A stretch of DNA of 64,000 bases, taken from NCBI GenBank assembly GCA_034509735.1, contig JACGWO010000006.1, forward strand, positions 35,395,141 through 35,459,140, read 5' to 3'. Below, in pieces: positions 1-13,200 of the stretch. The position numbers and the translations under genes were made by a program. The notes beneath the pieces were generated by a model, which was not told the origin of the DNA, made no database searches, and saw nothing but the letters and a program-made list of their open reading frames with translations. Within the stretch, counting starts at the first letter, position 1, and each line of letters starts with the position of its first letter. Source of the DNA: Sesamum alatum. Lineage: Eukaryota; Streptophyta; Magnoliopsida; Lamiales; Pedaliaceae.

Positions 1-909
1 GTGATGAGAAATTGATCATTGCAAGTGAAAGACACGTGACAAATTTTAAATTTTTACACCAAAAAAAAAAAAAGTAAAAATTGCTCGTACTAGCTTGAAT
101 AAGATTGTCATTAGTGATGCCTAGCTCAATCGGTGAAATTGAAGCTACTCTTTGGCTATGTATAAAGTTATTGGTCCAAATTCCACCAACATGTTAGTGT
201 TGTTCTCTTTTAATAGTAGTTATGTCTCTAATTTAGTGGCTATTATTAATTTTAATATTGGATATTAATTGTTCTATTGTTAAAATTACAAATAATGTAA
301 GTGTAATAGCTTTATTAAATTAAACAAAATAAAAATAAAAATAAATAAAGGTCAACAAGTTCCTTTGAAATTTGATATAATTACAAATAACCCATTGTTG
401 TTTGTTAAATTATCAATACTTCCCGATGTTTGATGAACTTATATATGTTATCCTCGTATGGAAGCTTGGAGTTGTCAACTTTACCCCTTGTTGTATTAAT
501 TTTTTAAACAAATTGAAAAATTGTAAAATAATCGGACGAGCTGGTGGATGGAAAATTCTGAAAAATTGTAAAAAGAATATCGTCCATACGAGCGTTCTAG
601 AAAAAATGTAAAAATAAGTGTGATTACAATTCATAGTCCACAATGACATTTTGACCAATTTATCACAAAAAATGAATGAAAACGAATAGAAAGGATCAAC
701 TGGTAATTTTTCAAACGATAAACAGATATTTATAATTATATCAAATTTATAGTAGCTCATTTTCGACATTTACCCGATACATAATTGTACTCCTCGTTTT
801 TATTTACCACAATCTTTTATGATAATGCATCATATATTATAATTGGGAGAATCTTGTAAAAAAAAGAAAAGAAAAAAGAAGTTCATAAAGAATAAGAAGG
901 ATCTTTGCT
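1..909. other. AT-rich intergenic DNA without a recognisable gene
   Basis: The stretch has homopolymer runs (A-tract near 60-73) and only short ORFs without domain signatures. The overlapping opposite-strand ORFs near 402-769 are not supported by any family resemblance or codon pattern. Its end (900-909) is the left target duplication of the next element. Confidence 0.6.
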
Positions 910-1270
910 GGAAAATTGCATTTTACGTCCCATAATTTATATCGTTTGTAATTTTGATCACATTAATTTTTGACGTAGCAATTTTAGTTCAATAAGTCCA
1001 CAAACGTTGTAATTTTAGCCTTATTGACAAAATTCGTTAAGTCCATGAGTCACATGTAATGAAACGTTGTAATTTTAGTCCCATAAATCTACAAATGTTG
1101 TAATTTTAGTCCCATGCACGTGCTCCTTCCATAAAATTTTTAACAAATTTCATCAATGGGACTAAAATTATTACGTTTATGGACTTATGAGACTAAAATT
1201 AATACATCAAAATTTAATGGGATCAAAACCGCAAACGATGTAAGTTATAATACGTAAAATGCAATTTTCC
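910..1270. mobile_element. Mutator-like MITE with about 85-bp inverted ends
   Basis: The left end starts GGAAAATTGCATTTTACG, and the right end read on the other strand starts with the same 18 bases; similarity continues for about 85 bp. Both sides carry a 10-base repeat, GATCTTTGCT (900-909) and GATATTTGCT (1271-1280), with one mismatch. A 9-10-bp duplication and long inverted ends are typical of Mutator-like elements. There is no transposase, so it is non-autonomous. Confidence 0.85.
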
Positions 1271-1820
1271 GATATTTGCTCGTAATTTTGAAGATACTAT
1301 AATCAAGTGTGCTAGTAAAACACTCTGTGCAAACCACATTTCCATGCTTACACTATATATCACGTAATTAATATCCTCGTAATTAATGTAAATTAATTCT
1401 ATTAATGTTGAAACATTGTTTTATATTTTACATTCAATACACATAATTAATGTTTTTCTTTTGATATATATCAATCGATAGTTTACGTTCAGATGTAGAT
1501 AACCAAGGCACATTTATTTATCATTCTGATCTCTGCATACGCATGAAAAGTTATATTAAATTAATTATACTATTAACTACAGACAAATAAGTAAATGTGA
1601 GAACTCAAATTGATCACAATTAATTAATATTTATCATGATTTTAACTATGATAAAAATATTTATTATGATTCTTAGCTATGACAAAAGTATTGACATGAT
1701 TCTTAACCATAGTTAATGTTTTGACATAATTTGTTGAAACAACGAGCAATAGCTTGGGAAAGACATAGCTAATCATTATTTGCGGTGATTTTTCACGTTT
1801 CATGATCATAACAAATTATA
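1271..1820. other. AT-rich spacer with degenerate repeats
   Basis: No gene is visible. Around 1620-1740 a motif of the form (A/T)CATGATTCTTA(A/G)C(C/T)AT recurs in diverged copies. The same words reappear inside the CACTA element at 3007-3309, so this may be a decayed relative of it. Confidence 0.4.
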
Positions 1821-2380
1821 GGGATAAATATACTTTTTCCTTGAGGTTTGGTGTAATTACATATAGAAATCTTGTGATTTGAAAAATTACATATAGTACC
1901 CTAATATTTGCTTCTGTCTAACAAATAGATCGGTCCGTCAGTTAAAATTCATCGAATTTGTTGATATTAGCAAAAAATCTGAATGAAAATCGATATTTAC
2001 CATCGATTGATTTAATTACCTACTTATTGTAGGTCAAACAAATCTTTTTATGACTAAACTATCTTTACATATCTTCACACGTTAATGCATGTGATGAGGC
2101 ATGTCTTCACTGTTATAAGGGTAGTTTAGTCATCAAATATTTGTTTGGGTTGCAGTTTGGGTTGCAATAAGTTATTAATAAGTTATTGAGGATAAATATC
2201 GATTTTCCATTCAAATTTTTTATTTATTTAATATCAACAAATTTGGTGAATTTTGACTAATGGAGGACCTATATGTTAGACAAAAACAAACATTGATAGT
2301 ACTAGATATAATTTTTCAAATCACAAGGGATTTACGTGTAATTACACCAAACCCCAGAGAGGAACGGTGTAATTATCACT
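1821..2380. mobile_element. Inverted-repeat MITE, GGTTTGGTGTAATTAC family
   Basis: The ends are inverted copies: the left reads GGGATAAATATACTTTTTCC and then GAGGTTTGGTGTAATTACA; the right, reversed, reads AGTGATAATTACACC and then GGGGTTTGGTGTAATTACA. AAATTATA lies directly outside both ends (1813-1820 and 2381-2388), a perfect 8-bp target duplication. A second member of the family lies at 6048-6587. No protein is encoded. Confidence 0.85.
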
Positions 2381-2388
2381 AAATTATA

Positions 2389-3006
2389 ATGTCAAAAAGT
2401 CATATATTTTGTAACGATATTAATACAACCTAAACATGAAAAATTCTGACTCGGACGAGTTTGGCTAAACCTGAACAAATTATACATTTGACAAGTGATT
2501 TATGTATAATTAAACGTGACAAGTATGATAAATTTATTATATGAATTTATATGATTTGATTGAACTTAATTTGAGTAAGAATTTTCTCCTCGACATATGC
2601 TTTAATTTTTGAAATAATTAATTTTAAGTGTATCATAAATATCCTAGAAATAGAGGAAGGATGGGATGGGCGTGGGCGGCGCTGGTGGCTTATGCAGCTT
2701 AATTTAAGCAGAAAGTTGTTAGTTAGGTGAAATTTCCTAGAGAAATATGCCGAGCAATGATTCTGTCATGTCACAACCCTAACCTAACTGCTATTAACTA
2801 TATATTACAGCTCCTAGGCTGCCTTATTAAAGTTTTAATCACTTTTTTAATATTTTAATAAAATTTTGAATATCCTATAAAATATTTAAATAAATATATG
2901 TATATTAGATATTATTTGCTTGTTAATTCGAAACTTTAAAATAAAATGATCTTATAGTTCATAGCTAATTGTCATAGTTAAAGATATATAGTCGTAGTAA
3001 ATAGTC
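2389..3006. other. AT-rich intergenic DNA
   Basis: No gene, RNA gene or intact transposon could be recognised here. Confidence 0.5.
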
Positions 3007-3309
3007 CACTACAAGAAATATAGCATTTAATCATGACTAACTGTCATGGTTAATATTAAATAGTCGTAACAAAAAGTCATCGACCACGGCCACGCAACAG
3101 TTGTCGGCCGTAGTTTTTGTGAGGGTGGCTAAAATATTTGTCATGGCTAAAAGCCATAATGAATATTTTTACCACTGTTCTTAGGTGACAAATACGTTTT
3201 TTATGGTAGAAAAGTTAGTTTTTACATCGATTTTTAATAATAATTATTTACCATAATTTTTAGCCATAGTCCTTAAAGATATAGTCAATAGTAAATTTTT
3301 TTTCTAGTG
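3007..3309. mobile_element. CACTA (En/Spm-type) non-autonomous element
   Basis: The left end is CACTACAAGAAAT and the right end, reversed, is CACTAGAAAAAAA. These are the hallmark termini of plant CACTA transposons. The element is flanked on both sides by GTC (3004-3006 and 3310-3312), the 3-bp target duplication expected of this superfamily. The 303-bp interior holds imperfect palindromes built on TGGCTAAAA and TAGCCAT and no coding sequence, so it depends on a transposase made elsewhere. Confidence 0.9.
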
Positions 3310-3517
3310 GTCTTTGAACAACGTTTGTTGGTCGTAATTTTTGTGAATGTGTCTGACGTATTTATCATGGTTCCATATTTTTGTTGCCACTTAGAAATTA
3401 AAAACTTCCAAACAACAAATTGTCCCCATCCGGGGCTGGATGATACCGTTTATGTGAGATGGTATTTATACAAGTTATCAATCGTTAGATCCAACATGAT
3501 ATCATCATCATACATTA

Positions 3518-4390
3518 GGGAAAATCTTATTTTTCGTCCCATATCTTAGGCATGTTCATTTTTAGTCCCAATCATTATGGGAATCTCATTTTGGTCTTTT
3601 ATCTTACTTTTTGTCTCATTTTTGGTCCTCCGTTAGTTAACTTTTTTGACAGAATGGTCACGTCAATATCACGTGGCCGTTAAGTCTCAAAAGTGGAGTG
3701 AAACATTGGCTGACTTTGGAGGGATAAACGATAGAAATCACACAAAAGAGGGCAAAAACAAAAAAATAGGGCTCAACAACATTCCACATCTTCCTTCCAC
3801 AACCGCGATATTTGATCGTCCAAGTCTGAATAATGGCGTCAACAAGCGATACAAGTTCAACACGCGTGCACATCCTCCATTTTCAACAGAAGCCACAATT
3901 TTCAAGAGATAAACATCTATTTTCGGAAAAAAGAAAAAGAAAACTTATGGTAACCTGGTGGAGGAAAATCATTGAAGTTGGGTTCGCGTAGGCTCATTGT
4001 CGTTGAATCCTTTGCTTCTTCTACGTTTCCACGATTCAGAGGTAAGATTTCAAAAAAAAAAAAAAAAAAAAAGAAAGAAGAGGGGGGAGGGGGGGGGGGG
4101 GTTGAGAAGGGGATTTCTGTGAGGAGGTGTGTGGAGGATGAAATTTGGGCAAGAAATTAGGGTTGTGTATTTTTTTTCCCCAAATACGCGAGACAACACA
4201 AGTCCAAAGTCAGCCACTTTTGAGACTTGACGGCCACATGATATTCACGTGGCCATTCCGTAAAAAAAGTTAACGAAGGACTAAAAATGATACAAAAAGT
4301 AATATAAATGACAAAAAATGATAATCCCGTAATAATTGAGACTAAAAATGAACATGACCTAAAATATGAGACAAAAAATGGAACTTTCCC
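3518..4390. mobile_element. Long-terminal-inverted-repeat Mutator-like element (873 bp)
   Basis: The two ends match in inverted orientation for about 200 bp, from GGGAAAATCTTATTTTTCGT at the left to the inner words AAGTCTCAAAAGTGG and GGCTGACTTTGGA. Target duplications are TCATACATTA (3508-3517) and TCGTACATTA (4391-4400), one mismatch in ten. The middle (about 3760-4150) is more GC-rich and is unrelated between the two halves. It has an A-tract followed by a G-tract (4051-4101) but no recognisable protein. It may hold a captured host fragment. Confidence 0.85.
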
Positions 4391-4400
4391 TCGTACATTA

Positions 4401-5357
4401 GTCCAACAATTCACAACTCTAATCATGTATGTACAAATTCATATTGACGACACCGAACTCCCAATCCCCACACACATTAATCTTTGTATCTTGTGTTTCC
4501 GACACATGTGATTACAATACTAAATACTACATTTAATCCCATATTCAAGACTTAGTTGGCACAGAATATATGCTTGTTTCTGTTTGTGTCTAGGTTCACA
4601 ACCCCACCAAACCCTAAAAGCCTACACACACACATATATATATATATACATATACAGTGGTCCTAATTGTGTGAGAAGGAAGAGGTTATATATATAGGTA
4701 GAGTGGTGGTAGAGTAGAGTGGTCCTCTGACCCAAACAGACCTCTAAATGAATAAAAATTAGATATGAATCTTGAGAGGCAGATCACAGTATCATAGTTA
4801 TACCAAAAGGTAAAAGTGCAACTAAGGCATGCACCCCCATTTATTACCCCCTCTCTTATCTTTTTCTTACACTATTGTCTAAAAGAAAAGACAACATACA
4901 TGACAACATCACAAAACATGGGATGCCCATTAAGACAAGGATAGTTCAAGATTTCACCCAACCCCCCTCTCTTGTTTACATTATATGACTATTTAGTTTT
5001 GAGATTTCACAACCATTCATTCTGCTTAAATTAAAATCACAACCCTTATTTTTGTTTGAGATGATCAAGTCTTGAATTTCTTGATGATTTTCAGGATGTT
5101 GATCAAATTAGATCACAGCCCTCCATTTTGATCACAACCCCCCACTTTGACAATCTCTTGTTGTGGATGAGGAGAAAAAGACCACTTTTATAATAATCAC
5201 AAGAGTTTGGTGGTTGGTGGCCATAATAATAGTAATAATAATAAAGAAAGACAATGAAAAATTGATGGAACAGTAGTAATTGATGGGTAGGGGGCCTGAA
5301 ACAGTACTGTCTTAGTAGCTGATGGGTAGGACTGCGTTGCGGTAGGGCAAGTAATAA
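4401..5357. other. Intergenic DNA, no gene seen
   Basis: A short CA/TA microsatellite lies near 4622-4656. Repeated phrases such as ATCACAACCC occur at 5036-5142. Short ORFs have no family resemblance. Confidence 0.5.
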
Positions 5358-5366
5358 TAATACTTT

Positions 5367-5710
5367 GGGAAAATTTCATTTTTTGTCTTATATTTTATGA
5401 CATTTTTTGATTTGGTTCCATTTGCTGTATTTGTCTCATATTTGGTTTTATTTGTTTAATTTTTTTTTTAAATTTGATCCCAAACAGTATTTTTTTCAAA
5501 TTGTTAATGGAGTCGTGTGGCTAAGTCTTGCCCCAATAATAGACTTAATAGCTTCGTTAATAATTTGATGGAAAATGCTATTGATGATAAAATTTGAGAA
5601 AAATTTGAATAAATATAACTAAATATGAGACAAATGTAATAAATAAGATCAAATAAAAAAATACCCTTAAGATATGAGAAAAAAAAAAAAAAAAAAAAAA
5701 CGATTTTCCC
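5367..5710. mobile_element. Mutator-like MITE related to the 3518-4390 element
   Basis: The ends are inverted: left GGGAAAATTTCATTTTTTGT, right reversed GGGAAAATCG followed by a T-tract and TCTCATATCTTAAGGG. The flanks TAATACTTT (5358-5366) and TAATACTAA (5711-5719) agree at 7 of 9 positions. The interior words (TATTTGTCTCATATTT) resemble those in the ends of the 873-bp element upstream. No coding capacity. Confidence 0.75.
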
Positions 5711-6047
5711 TAATACTAATCCTGCAAGCCCAGGCCAGCACAGCACATGATGTAGGGATAATTAATAAAGCCAGTGAATAATTAATTAAGAGCAGTGAAT
5801 CTTAATTCTTCTGTTCCCTATTACCTGCCTATAGTTTCTTAGGACTGAATTACGCAAACACACATATCTAAATCAATTAATGTTAACTCAACTTCTCTAC
5901 TTATTTTTTATGTGATGTGACTGCCACAATTAATTCTTCAAAACTACTTTTTCTTTAATTCAGAGGGTGTTTATCTAAAGAATTTTATGAGTTACGCCCC
6001 CCATTATAACATGTTATAACATGTATCTTATAACATGTTTTTATAGT

Positions 6048-6587
6048 GGGATAATTACGCCCCCCATTATCGAACAGTTATACATAAACCTCTTGTGATT
6101 TAAAAAAGTATATCTAATATCCTGATATTTATTTTTGTTTAATAAATAAATCAATTTTTTAATAAAATTTACCAAATTTATTGATATTAACAAAGAATTG
6201 AACAAAAATCTATATATACTCTAATTCACTTATTACTGACTTATTGAAGGTCAAACAAATTTTTTTTTGATCAAACTACTTTTGTACATCTTCACACGCT
6301 AATATATGTGAGGTGGTACATATCTTCACCCTTATAAGAGTAGTTTGGCTAGAAAAAAGATTTTTTTGACTTCAATAAATCAATAATAAGTCAATTAGGC
6401 TATATATATATGAATTTTCATTCAACATTCTCGCTAATATCAACAAATTTCTTGAATTTTAACCAAGGAATGAATTTATTTGTTAGACGGAAACAAACGT
6501 TAGAGGTATTAGATATAATTTCTCAAACTACACGAGGACTATGTGTAATTACACCAAAACCTCAAGGGAGTACGGTGTAATTACCCC
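6048..6587. mobile_element. Inverted-repeat MITE, same family as 1821-2380
   Basis: It shares with 1821-2380 the ends (GGGATAATTAC; reversed right end GGGGTAATTACACCG), the phrase around ATCTTCACACGCTAATATATG, and the internal words TCAACAAATTT and TTAGACGGAAACAAACGTTA. The left end adjoins a palindromic TTATAACATG cluster (6006-6040). The target duplication is not clear, so the boundaries may be off by a few bases. Confidence 0.75.
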
Positions 6588-7293
6588 TATTATAATTTAT
6601 AAAATACTAGATTCTTTTTTTTTAAAAAAAAAGAAATCAACCTGTTTGAATAAAATAAATTTATAGTTGTTATAAAATGCTAGGAATAATATTTATAATT
6701 AATACGATCAAAATTGCAAGAGTTAGTAAAATTGCTTTTCTAAAAGAATTTTATTAGCTTTTAAAAGAAAAACATCATAGACTCTTAAATCTCTTAGAAG
6801 TTATCAAATATCTTGAAATATTTAAACAAAAAAACATTATAATTCACCCAAACATCCTCTTAACGCACTTTATCCAAGAAAAAAATTGAGAGAAAGCCAG
6901 AAGCCAAGTACTCATATTTGTAGTTGGGCCCTGCTCAATATTTCTTGAAGGCCCTTTTGCAAGTTTCCACAAGTGATCAGCAGACTTCCCCCAAGTTGAG
7001 GTCAATAACAAAATACATTTCTCACAATACAGACAGTACATATAAGTTATAACTACTATACAATCAGAAAACAGAGTATAAAAATGGAATTCAACAAGTC
7101 TAGTAATCCTGATTCTAAGAATAATTAGTAAGTTTGTGAATCTAATCAACGCTACCTTAACAAGGTAGGTTGCAGCGGTTCAAGGCTCAAATTTAACTGT
7201 GGTCTTAAAAGTTACCTAAATGTTAACCTTAGAAATCTCTGGGTGCTACAAAATTCTGGGATCTAAGTGGATATACATCCCCTGGAAAAAAAT
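6588..7293. other. Spacer and presumed 3' UTR of the LRR kinase
   Basis: The part nearest 7293 is downstream of the kinase stop codon, which is read on the minus strand, and probably contains its 3' UTR. The ORF at 6844-7149 shows no domain. No poly(A) signal can be chosen with confidence. Confidence 0.4.
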
Positions 7294-10200
7294 CTATTCT
7301 TGCTCCGAGTTTCTTGAATCCGTAACTGAACTTGCACGGGCAAGCAATGAATTGTAGATTTTCTCTGCTGACGGACGATCAGCTGGATTCTTTTCGGTAC
7401 ACTGATGGTACAGTTTGACAAGAAACCGAAGGGTTTCGGACTCGGTCTCGAGCTCCCCGTCAGATTGGGCCAACGCCTCCAGTTCCTCAGTCAGTTTAGG
7501 CCGTTGTCCCGTCTGCATGGTTAAGGAGCATTAGGTTTGTTTCAAGACCCTCACGAGTTTGAAGCACTTCAAGAAACAATTAACCGCATAAATTTACCAT
7601 GGTAACTGCTTTCTCGTTTAATAAAATCCAAAACAACAAAAGAGTAACTTCTATGTGTTCATTACCAAGTTTCCAAACATCAAGGAATGCATACAGTTCT
7701 GATGGACAGTCTTCACAGGTATCATGTATTGAGCACATCTTATAGCTACTCATCATGTGTATAAATTAAAGAGAGTAATAGCAGCCTACCTGCAGAAAGT
7801 TGTGGATGTCAGATTCTGGCAATCCAAAATAAGGGACTTGTAAAGTCAACAACTCCAGAAGCAGGCAGCCAAATGACCAAATATCCACTTCCTACACGAA
7901 TATGAAGAAACTTTGTTAACCATACAATAACATGTCCGGTATAATATTGAGAGCTACTAGTTGAATGAAAGATGTCTGCCAAATCTGATTGTGGTAAACA
8001 AACTGCTGCCATCATTTGATCAGCTAAAAGTTGTGCATCTGAGTGTGATGGGGGGGAGGTCAACAACATACCAGATGGGCATGGCAGAAAGGGAAAGGGC
8101 AGAAAAGATTGATAACTGAGAAGAATTAAAAGAAGTTCCCTAACACAGCTCGGCAAAACTCATATTCACATTATCAAAGTTATAGCGTGCTTAGAACAGA
8201 GAAAAAACTGCCTAAAATGCAATATATTGTGAGAAAGAAAAGGAATTCCTCTTCTTCCATGCTAGTCAATCCTCATAATAACTATCCTGATGATTATCAC
8301 AAGAAAAACAGTAAACTACTGACCGAGAAAGAACTTACCAACCCATAAATGTTACGATTGTGCATTGCACGAAACACCTCAGGCGCCATCCATCGAGGAG
8401 TCCCAACACAAATATCAGCTGGAGGTACTCCAACATGCGCAATGCAGCACGTATGCAAGTTAGAATGTAGAGGGATTGCCCTGTCAAAATCACAAATCTT
8501 CACGATAGGCGTGCCATCCTGACGCTTCTTGTCAAGATCAATCAAAACGTTCTCACTTTTTATGTCACGATGAATAATGTGCTTAGCATGTAATTCAGTC
8601 AATGCAAAGGCCACGTCTCGGGCAATAGATAGTGCCAAGTCCGGTGCAACATGCTTCTCACCATTACTTGATAGTCTCTCCACATATGTCTGTCAATTGC
8701 AACAACTGGAGATTAGACACAAAACTGTATGAAGCGGTCAAGGCCAGATACACAAGGATGATTGAACTAAAAAAATTCACCCTTAAGGATCCTCCTTTTA
8801 TGTACTCCATCAATATAGCAGACTGTAATATACGACCACCAGAATTTCCATCTTCAGTCAGAGACCACTTCGTTGATATCTGATGACCATAAAATTCTAT
8901 AATGCAGGAATGCTTCAGGAAACTCAACATTCTGACTTCCCCTAAACACGAGAACTCAAAGTTCCTGACTTCATCAGCAGAAGCCCCAGTTACATCGATG
9001 TTCCGCACCTGCATTTACCACATTCCTACAGTTCATTTCTCGAAGAAAGTTGGTCCCATGGTCTAGGTCAAAAGGGATAATTTGCAAGAGTTTCAAACAT
9101 TACACAAAAGGCTACATTCATATGTCAATGCCGATAAAAGTCACAGACTCACAGGAAATAGTGACCAAAGAAATCATGAATAGTCAAAAGTAAATGAGAC
9201 TTATGCAAGGATATGTAGGTATAAGAGCAAACAGGATAGTACCTTCACTGCAGCCTCCAGTGATCCAAAATTACATCGCATCAGTGAGGTGGATGCTAGT
9301 TTTCCAATCTCATCACATAGAGAGAGAGAAGGAAATGAGCAATTAGGACCAGCGTCACAATCGGCCACAAGATCACTGACCCGGCTTAATGGAATATACC
9401 TAAAATTGAAGTGCGTAAGGAACTTAGAAGTTATTAGCAAAACTTGCGTTCTTTAAAATTTTCTCCCATGTAAATGGATCACTGAAAAATGTTCAAGGAT
9501 GTCATAGTGCAGTTCAGGAAATACGACGAAAAGAGCTTTTGAAAAGAAATTCAAACTATTCAGAATCAGTTTACAGGCTAGGTAAATTTGAAACAAATAT
9601 AGGCTTCAGAAAGTCCTATATTGAAAAGCATGAAACAAGTAGATTCTCTCAGCTAAAGCAGAATGGATCATTGAACTAGAATGTCAATTTATTGTAACCC
9701 AAAAGAAACCAGAACCAATTTTCTACTAATAAAATCAAATATCAGTGAAATTCATTTTCCAGCTCCCTCCAGATCTAAAACGAAGTTATCCATAACTATG
9801 CAATGCAAATAATATCATTCTCCAGAGAAACTAAATACTATAGCTGTGAAAAAGATAACTCTATTGCTAACCTGCAAAAATATTCAGGGTCACTTTCCTC
9901 CCTGATGTCATGGGGATGGCATGCATCAACTATCATGCGGACCAATGACTCACCCCTTTTGATAATGATAACATTCCAGGCATGTGGAGAAAAGTCCAAG
10001 TAACCCCTGATAAGCTCACAAGGGATTCGAGGCTCCATACGATCACATAGATACTGTAGAACATGAAAAAACTATCTCAGTTCATAAAGCATTGATCCAT
10101 TCATTCAACAGGAGATACATAACTAACTAAAAATAGTACCTTCATCAGCAACGCTCTATGCCGACAAACACCAAACTGCAGACTCCCAATGGGAACTACA

Positions 10201-13200
10201 ACAGAATTTCGTCTTTCTTTTATAGATTGAAGAGCCTTCTCACAGATGTCACGGAAAATAGTATCTTCTACGGGGTTCACACTCGACTTATTGGCTTTAT
10301 CAGCGTCACTGTTGGTCCCAGTAGCACAAGTACAAACAAAAGGTTTCCTGCAATTTGAACCAGAAACACTTTTCCGCATCCTCTGAAGAACAACACTTTT
10401 ATCACTTCCTCCAAAGTGATCTGACACAAAAAGAGCGAGCAACGATGCAGTCTGCAAATTATTGATAGCAGAATCTCTATGTTCATCAATAGAACGGTTC
10501 ATCTGCCTAAACCGACACACCAAGGCTCGAGCACATAACAGAATGGCTTCTAAGTCTTCATCCCTTTCCCTGATTAGAAACTTGAATGATTACAACTTTT
10601 ACAGCTACAAGTTGACTATGAATCTTTTTGACAGCTCTTTACGTGGCTAGGCCCACTATATGTCTGTAAGGCTATTTATTCAAAGCAAAGCACATCTATA
10701 TAAGGTAAAGAATTCCAGATCAGAAAGCACTTACCGGTCAAGAAGAATTACTTCCCGCGAATTAACATACAGATTTTTCTCATAACTAGCCAGTGGCATA
10801 AAGGGCCTATCTCGTCCTGCGTCATAAAATCCGTCAGGTAGACGATCCATAACTCCACAAAATGATATTTCACTATATTGGCGCGACAAGTAAGAGGGAT
10901 CATTGGTTGGCCTCCGGTATTTGGTGGGCTTGGGATTATCAAGATCTTTGTCTGAATGCCTTTTTGACTTTAGTACATAATTAGATGCTTCAGAAGATGA
11001 ACCTTCATCGAGCACCTCGACAGCATGAGAGAGAGAGTCCACACTCCCAGAGTGCAAACCGTCGACCTCGACATCTTTTTGTGTCCCATCAGAATCAATT
11101 TCCGAACATGAACATCCATCCACAGACGCATTCTTTGCTGTAAAGTCCTCATTTCTATGAGTGACAAGTGAGGTTCCATGTATCTCCTCTTCTGAAAATA
11201 TATCTTTGTTGTCAAGCTCTGCATCTGCAACGACAGATAAACCTTGTGATGTGGCATTATCACTATCGACAGACACACTGCATGTCGTGCATTCTTCAGA
11301 AGAGCTTCGGCTGCTTGCATCAACTTTCCATTTCTTGCAGTTAATCAGTCTCTCCTGCCGAGCTTTTGTTTTCAAATTATACCGCCGTTTCCATCCTTTG
11401 GCCCTTCGTGCAGCTAAACATCGATTGCTAGGCGACAATCCACTCAAATGACTTGATGGTGCAACAGAAGAGCCTGCATCGTGTCAAACCAGTAGTATTA
11501 GAATAGTGATATATTCACGTGAAACAGCAATACACAGACAGGGAGGAGAGGACCCACAAACATGTATTTTCCTTTCTTTTTCTTTTATTTGGGTTGGGGT
11601 TGTGTGTGAGAGAGAGTGAGAGAAAGAGAGAGGCTTATTCATTACAAGGAGTACTATGAATCTCCAGGGTGACGCCTTCATACACATCCATCTCAGCAGA
11701 TTCGTCATTTGATAGATTCCTGCTGTTGCCCTCCAAATTGCAGCATATCCATGACGGTATTTGAATACCACGTATCTGATTATGCTTCAGTAATTATGCC
11801 ATAAAATACAAGAGATTTTAAATCAGGCTTCCATGATAAAATAACAAAATAGCTACCGAGAACAAAATAGAAACAATGACAAAGTTAATTTATATATACA
11901 AACAAAATCAACTACACCACAAAAGAGATGTCACCAATCAGTTAATCACTGAATTGATTTTAGTATCATGTGTACACACCTGAAGATATAGAGTTTGAAG
12001 GTTACGCATAGCTTCAAGTTCTAAACTCCCTAAGGAAGTCAATCGGTTATTTGACAGGTCCAAGTTCTCCAATCTTTGCAGAGAGGAAAGTTCCAAAGGT
12101 AGCTCAACCAATTTATTATTGGCTACTTTCAGAGATATCAACATGTTCAACAAAGTGATTTCATCTGGTAAGTTCCGCATCTTGTTAAATGAAAGATCCA
12201 AGTACTCTAAATTACTAAGGCAGCCAATTTCTGGAGGAAGGTACCTGAAGGAAAAAACACATGCATTAATTCACAACTTTCTCAAACGAATCCAAAACAC
12301 ATGCACAACGTACACTATACCTGCAATAACTACCAAGCTAATAACAGATTAATATATTGATGATTCCTTACAAACTAACATATCAAGCAGGACTATCAAT
12401 AAGATATTTCCAATATGGGGAAAGCAATAGCTAGAAATAATATATCTGAAAAGGAGTAGAACTGCTCAGTGGGGCAGAGAGGGTGGGAACGAAAAGATAG
12501 CATAACTACTTTCCCAAGATTGAATACCTCAAAATACCATTTAATAAATTATAGTTCACCGCTTCGTGCTAGCAAGCATATCTTAAATTAGATATTCAGA
12601 TTCAGCAGATGCATCTGTGCTGGAAGCAGAACGACATTGGCATTCACTCTCATGCTTAGAAGGTGCACAAAATTCACGGACAGAGTAAGGGGGAGAGGAG
12701 ATAAAGAAGGAGTTGCATTAACTAGCTAGAAAGGATTTTCCAGGAGAAATATAAATGAGAATGCGGAAGCAATACATAGAATATTATTAGTTAATCCTCA
12801 GATTTTCATGAAATTGTGCAAACCTAACAACAAAAACATCCAAGGTGTGTAAGACGTGTCAAATATGCACAGGTAGAACTTTAAAAGCATTTGTCTGTAC
12901 ATTACACAAGCACAAACGGTTTCCCATTACTCATTTCAACTGTCACCAAAACAGCATCTGATCTTGAGATGCTTTTCCACGTAACTTCTGAAACTGATAA
13001 TTACGCATCTAGACACAAGAACGACTAGCAGGCACTATATACATGCAATATCAAGTATGATTACCGTGGGCGACTATCAATAAAGGAGAAACCGTCCTCA
13101 CACCCAATATCATGTAAAATAATATACAAAAGATAATGAAGATCATCTTTTTCTGCAATTTCATTAATATCGAACAGAAACAGCAAATACACGCCCATAA

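Noticed and set aside
3972..4160. Plus-strand ORF with poly-Lys/poly-Gly
   Set aside because: It is created by the A-tract and G-tract inside the Mutator-like element.
10101..11451. Several shadow ORFs on both strands (for example 10970-11323 and 11161-11451)
   Set aside because: They overlap kinase exons 4 and 5 in other frames and show no independent similarity.
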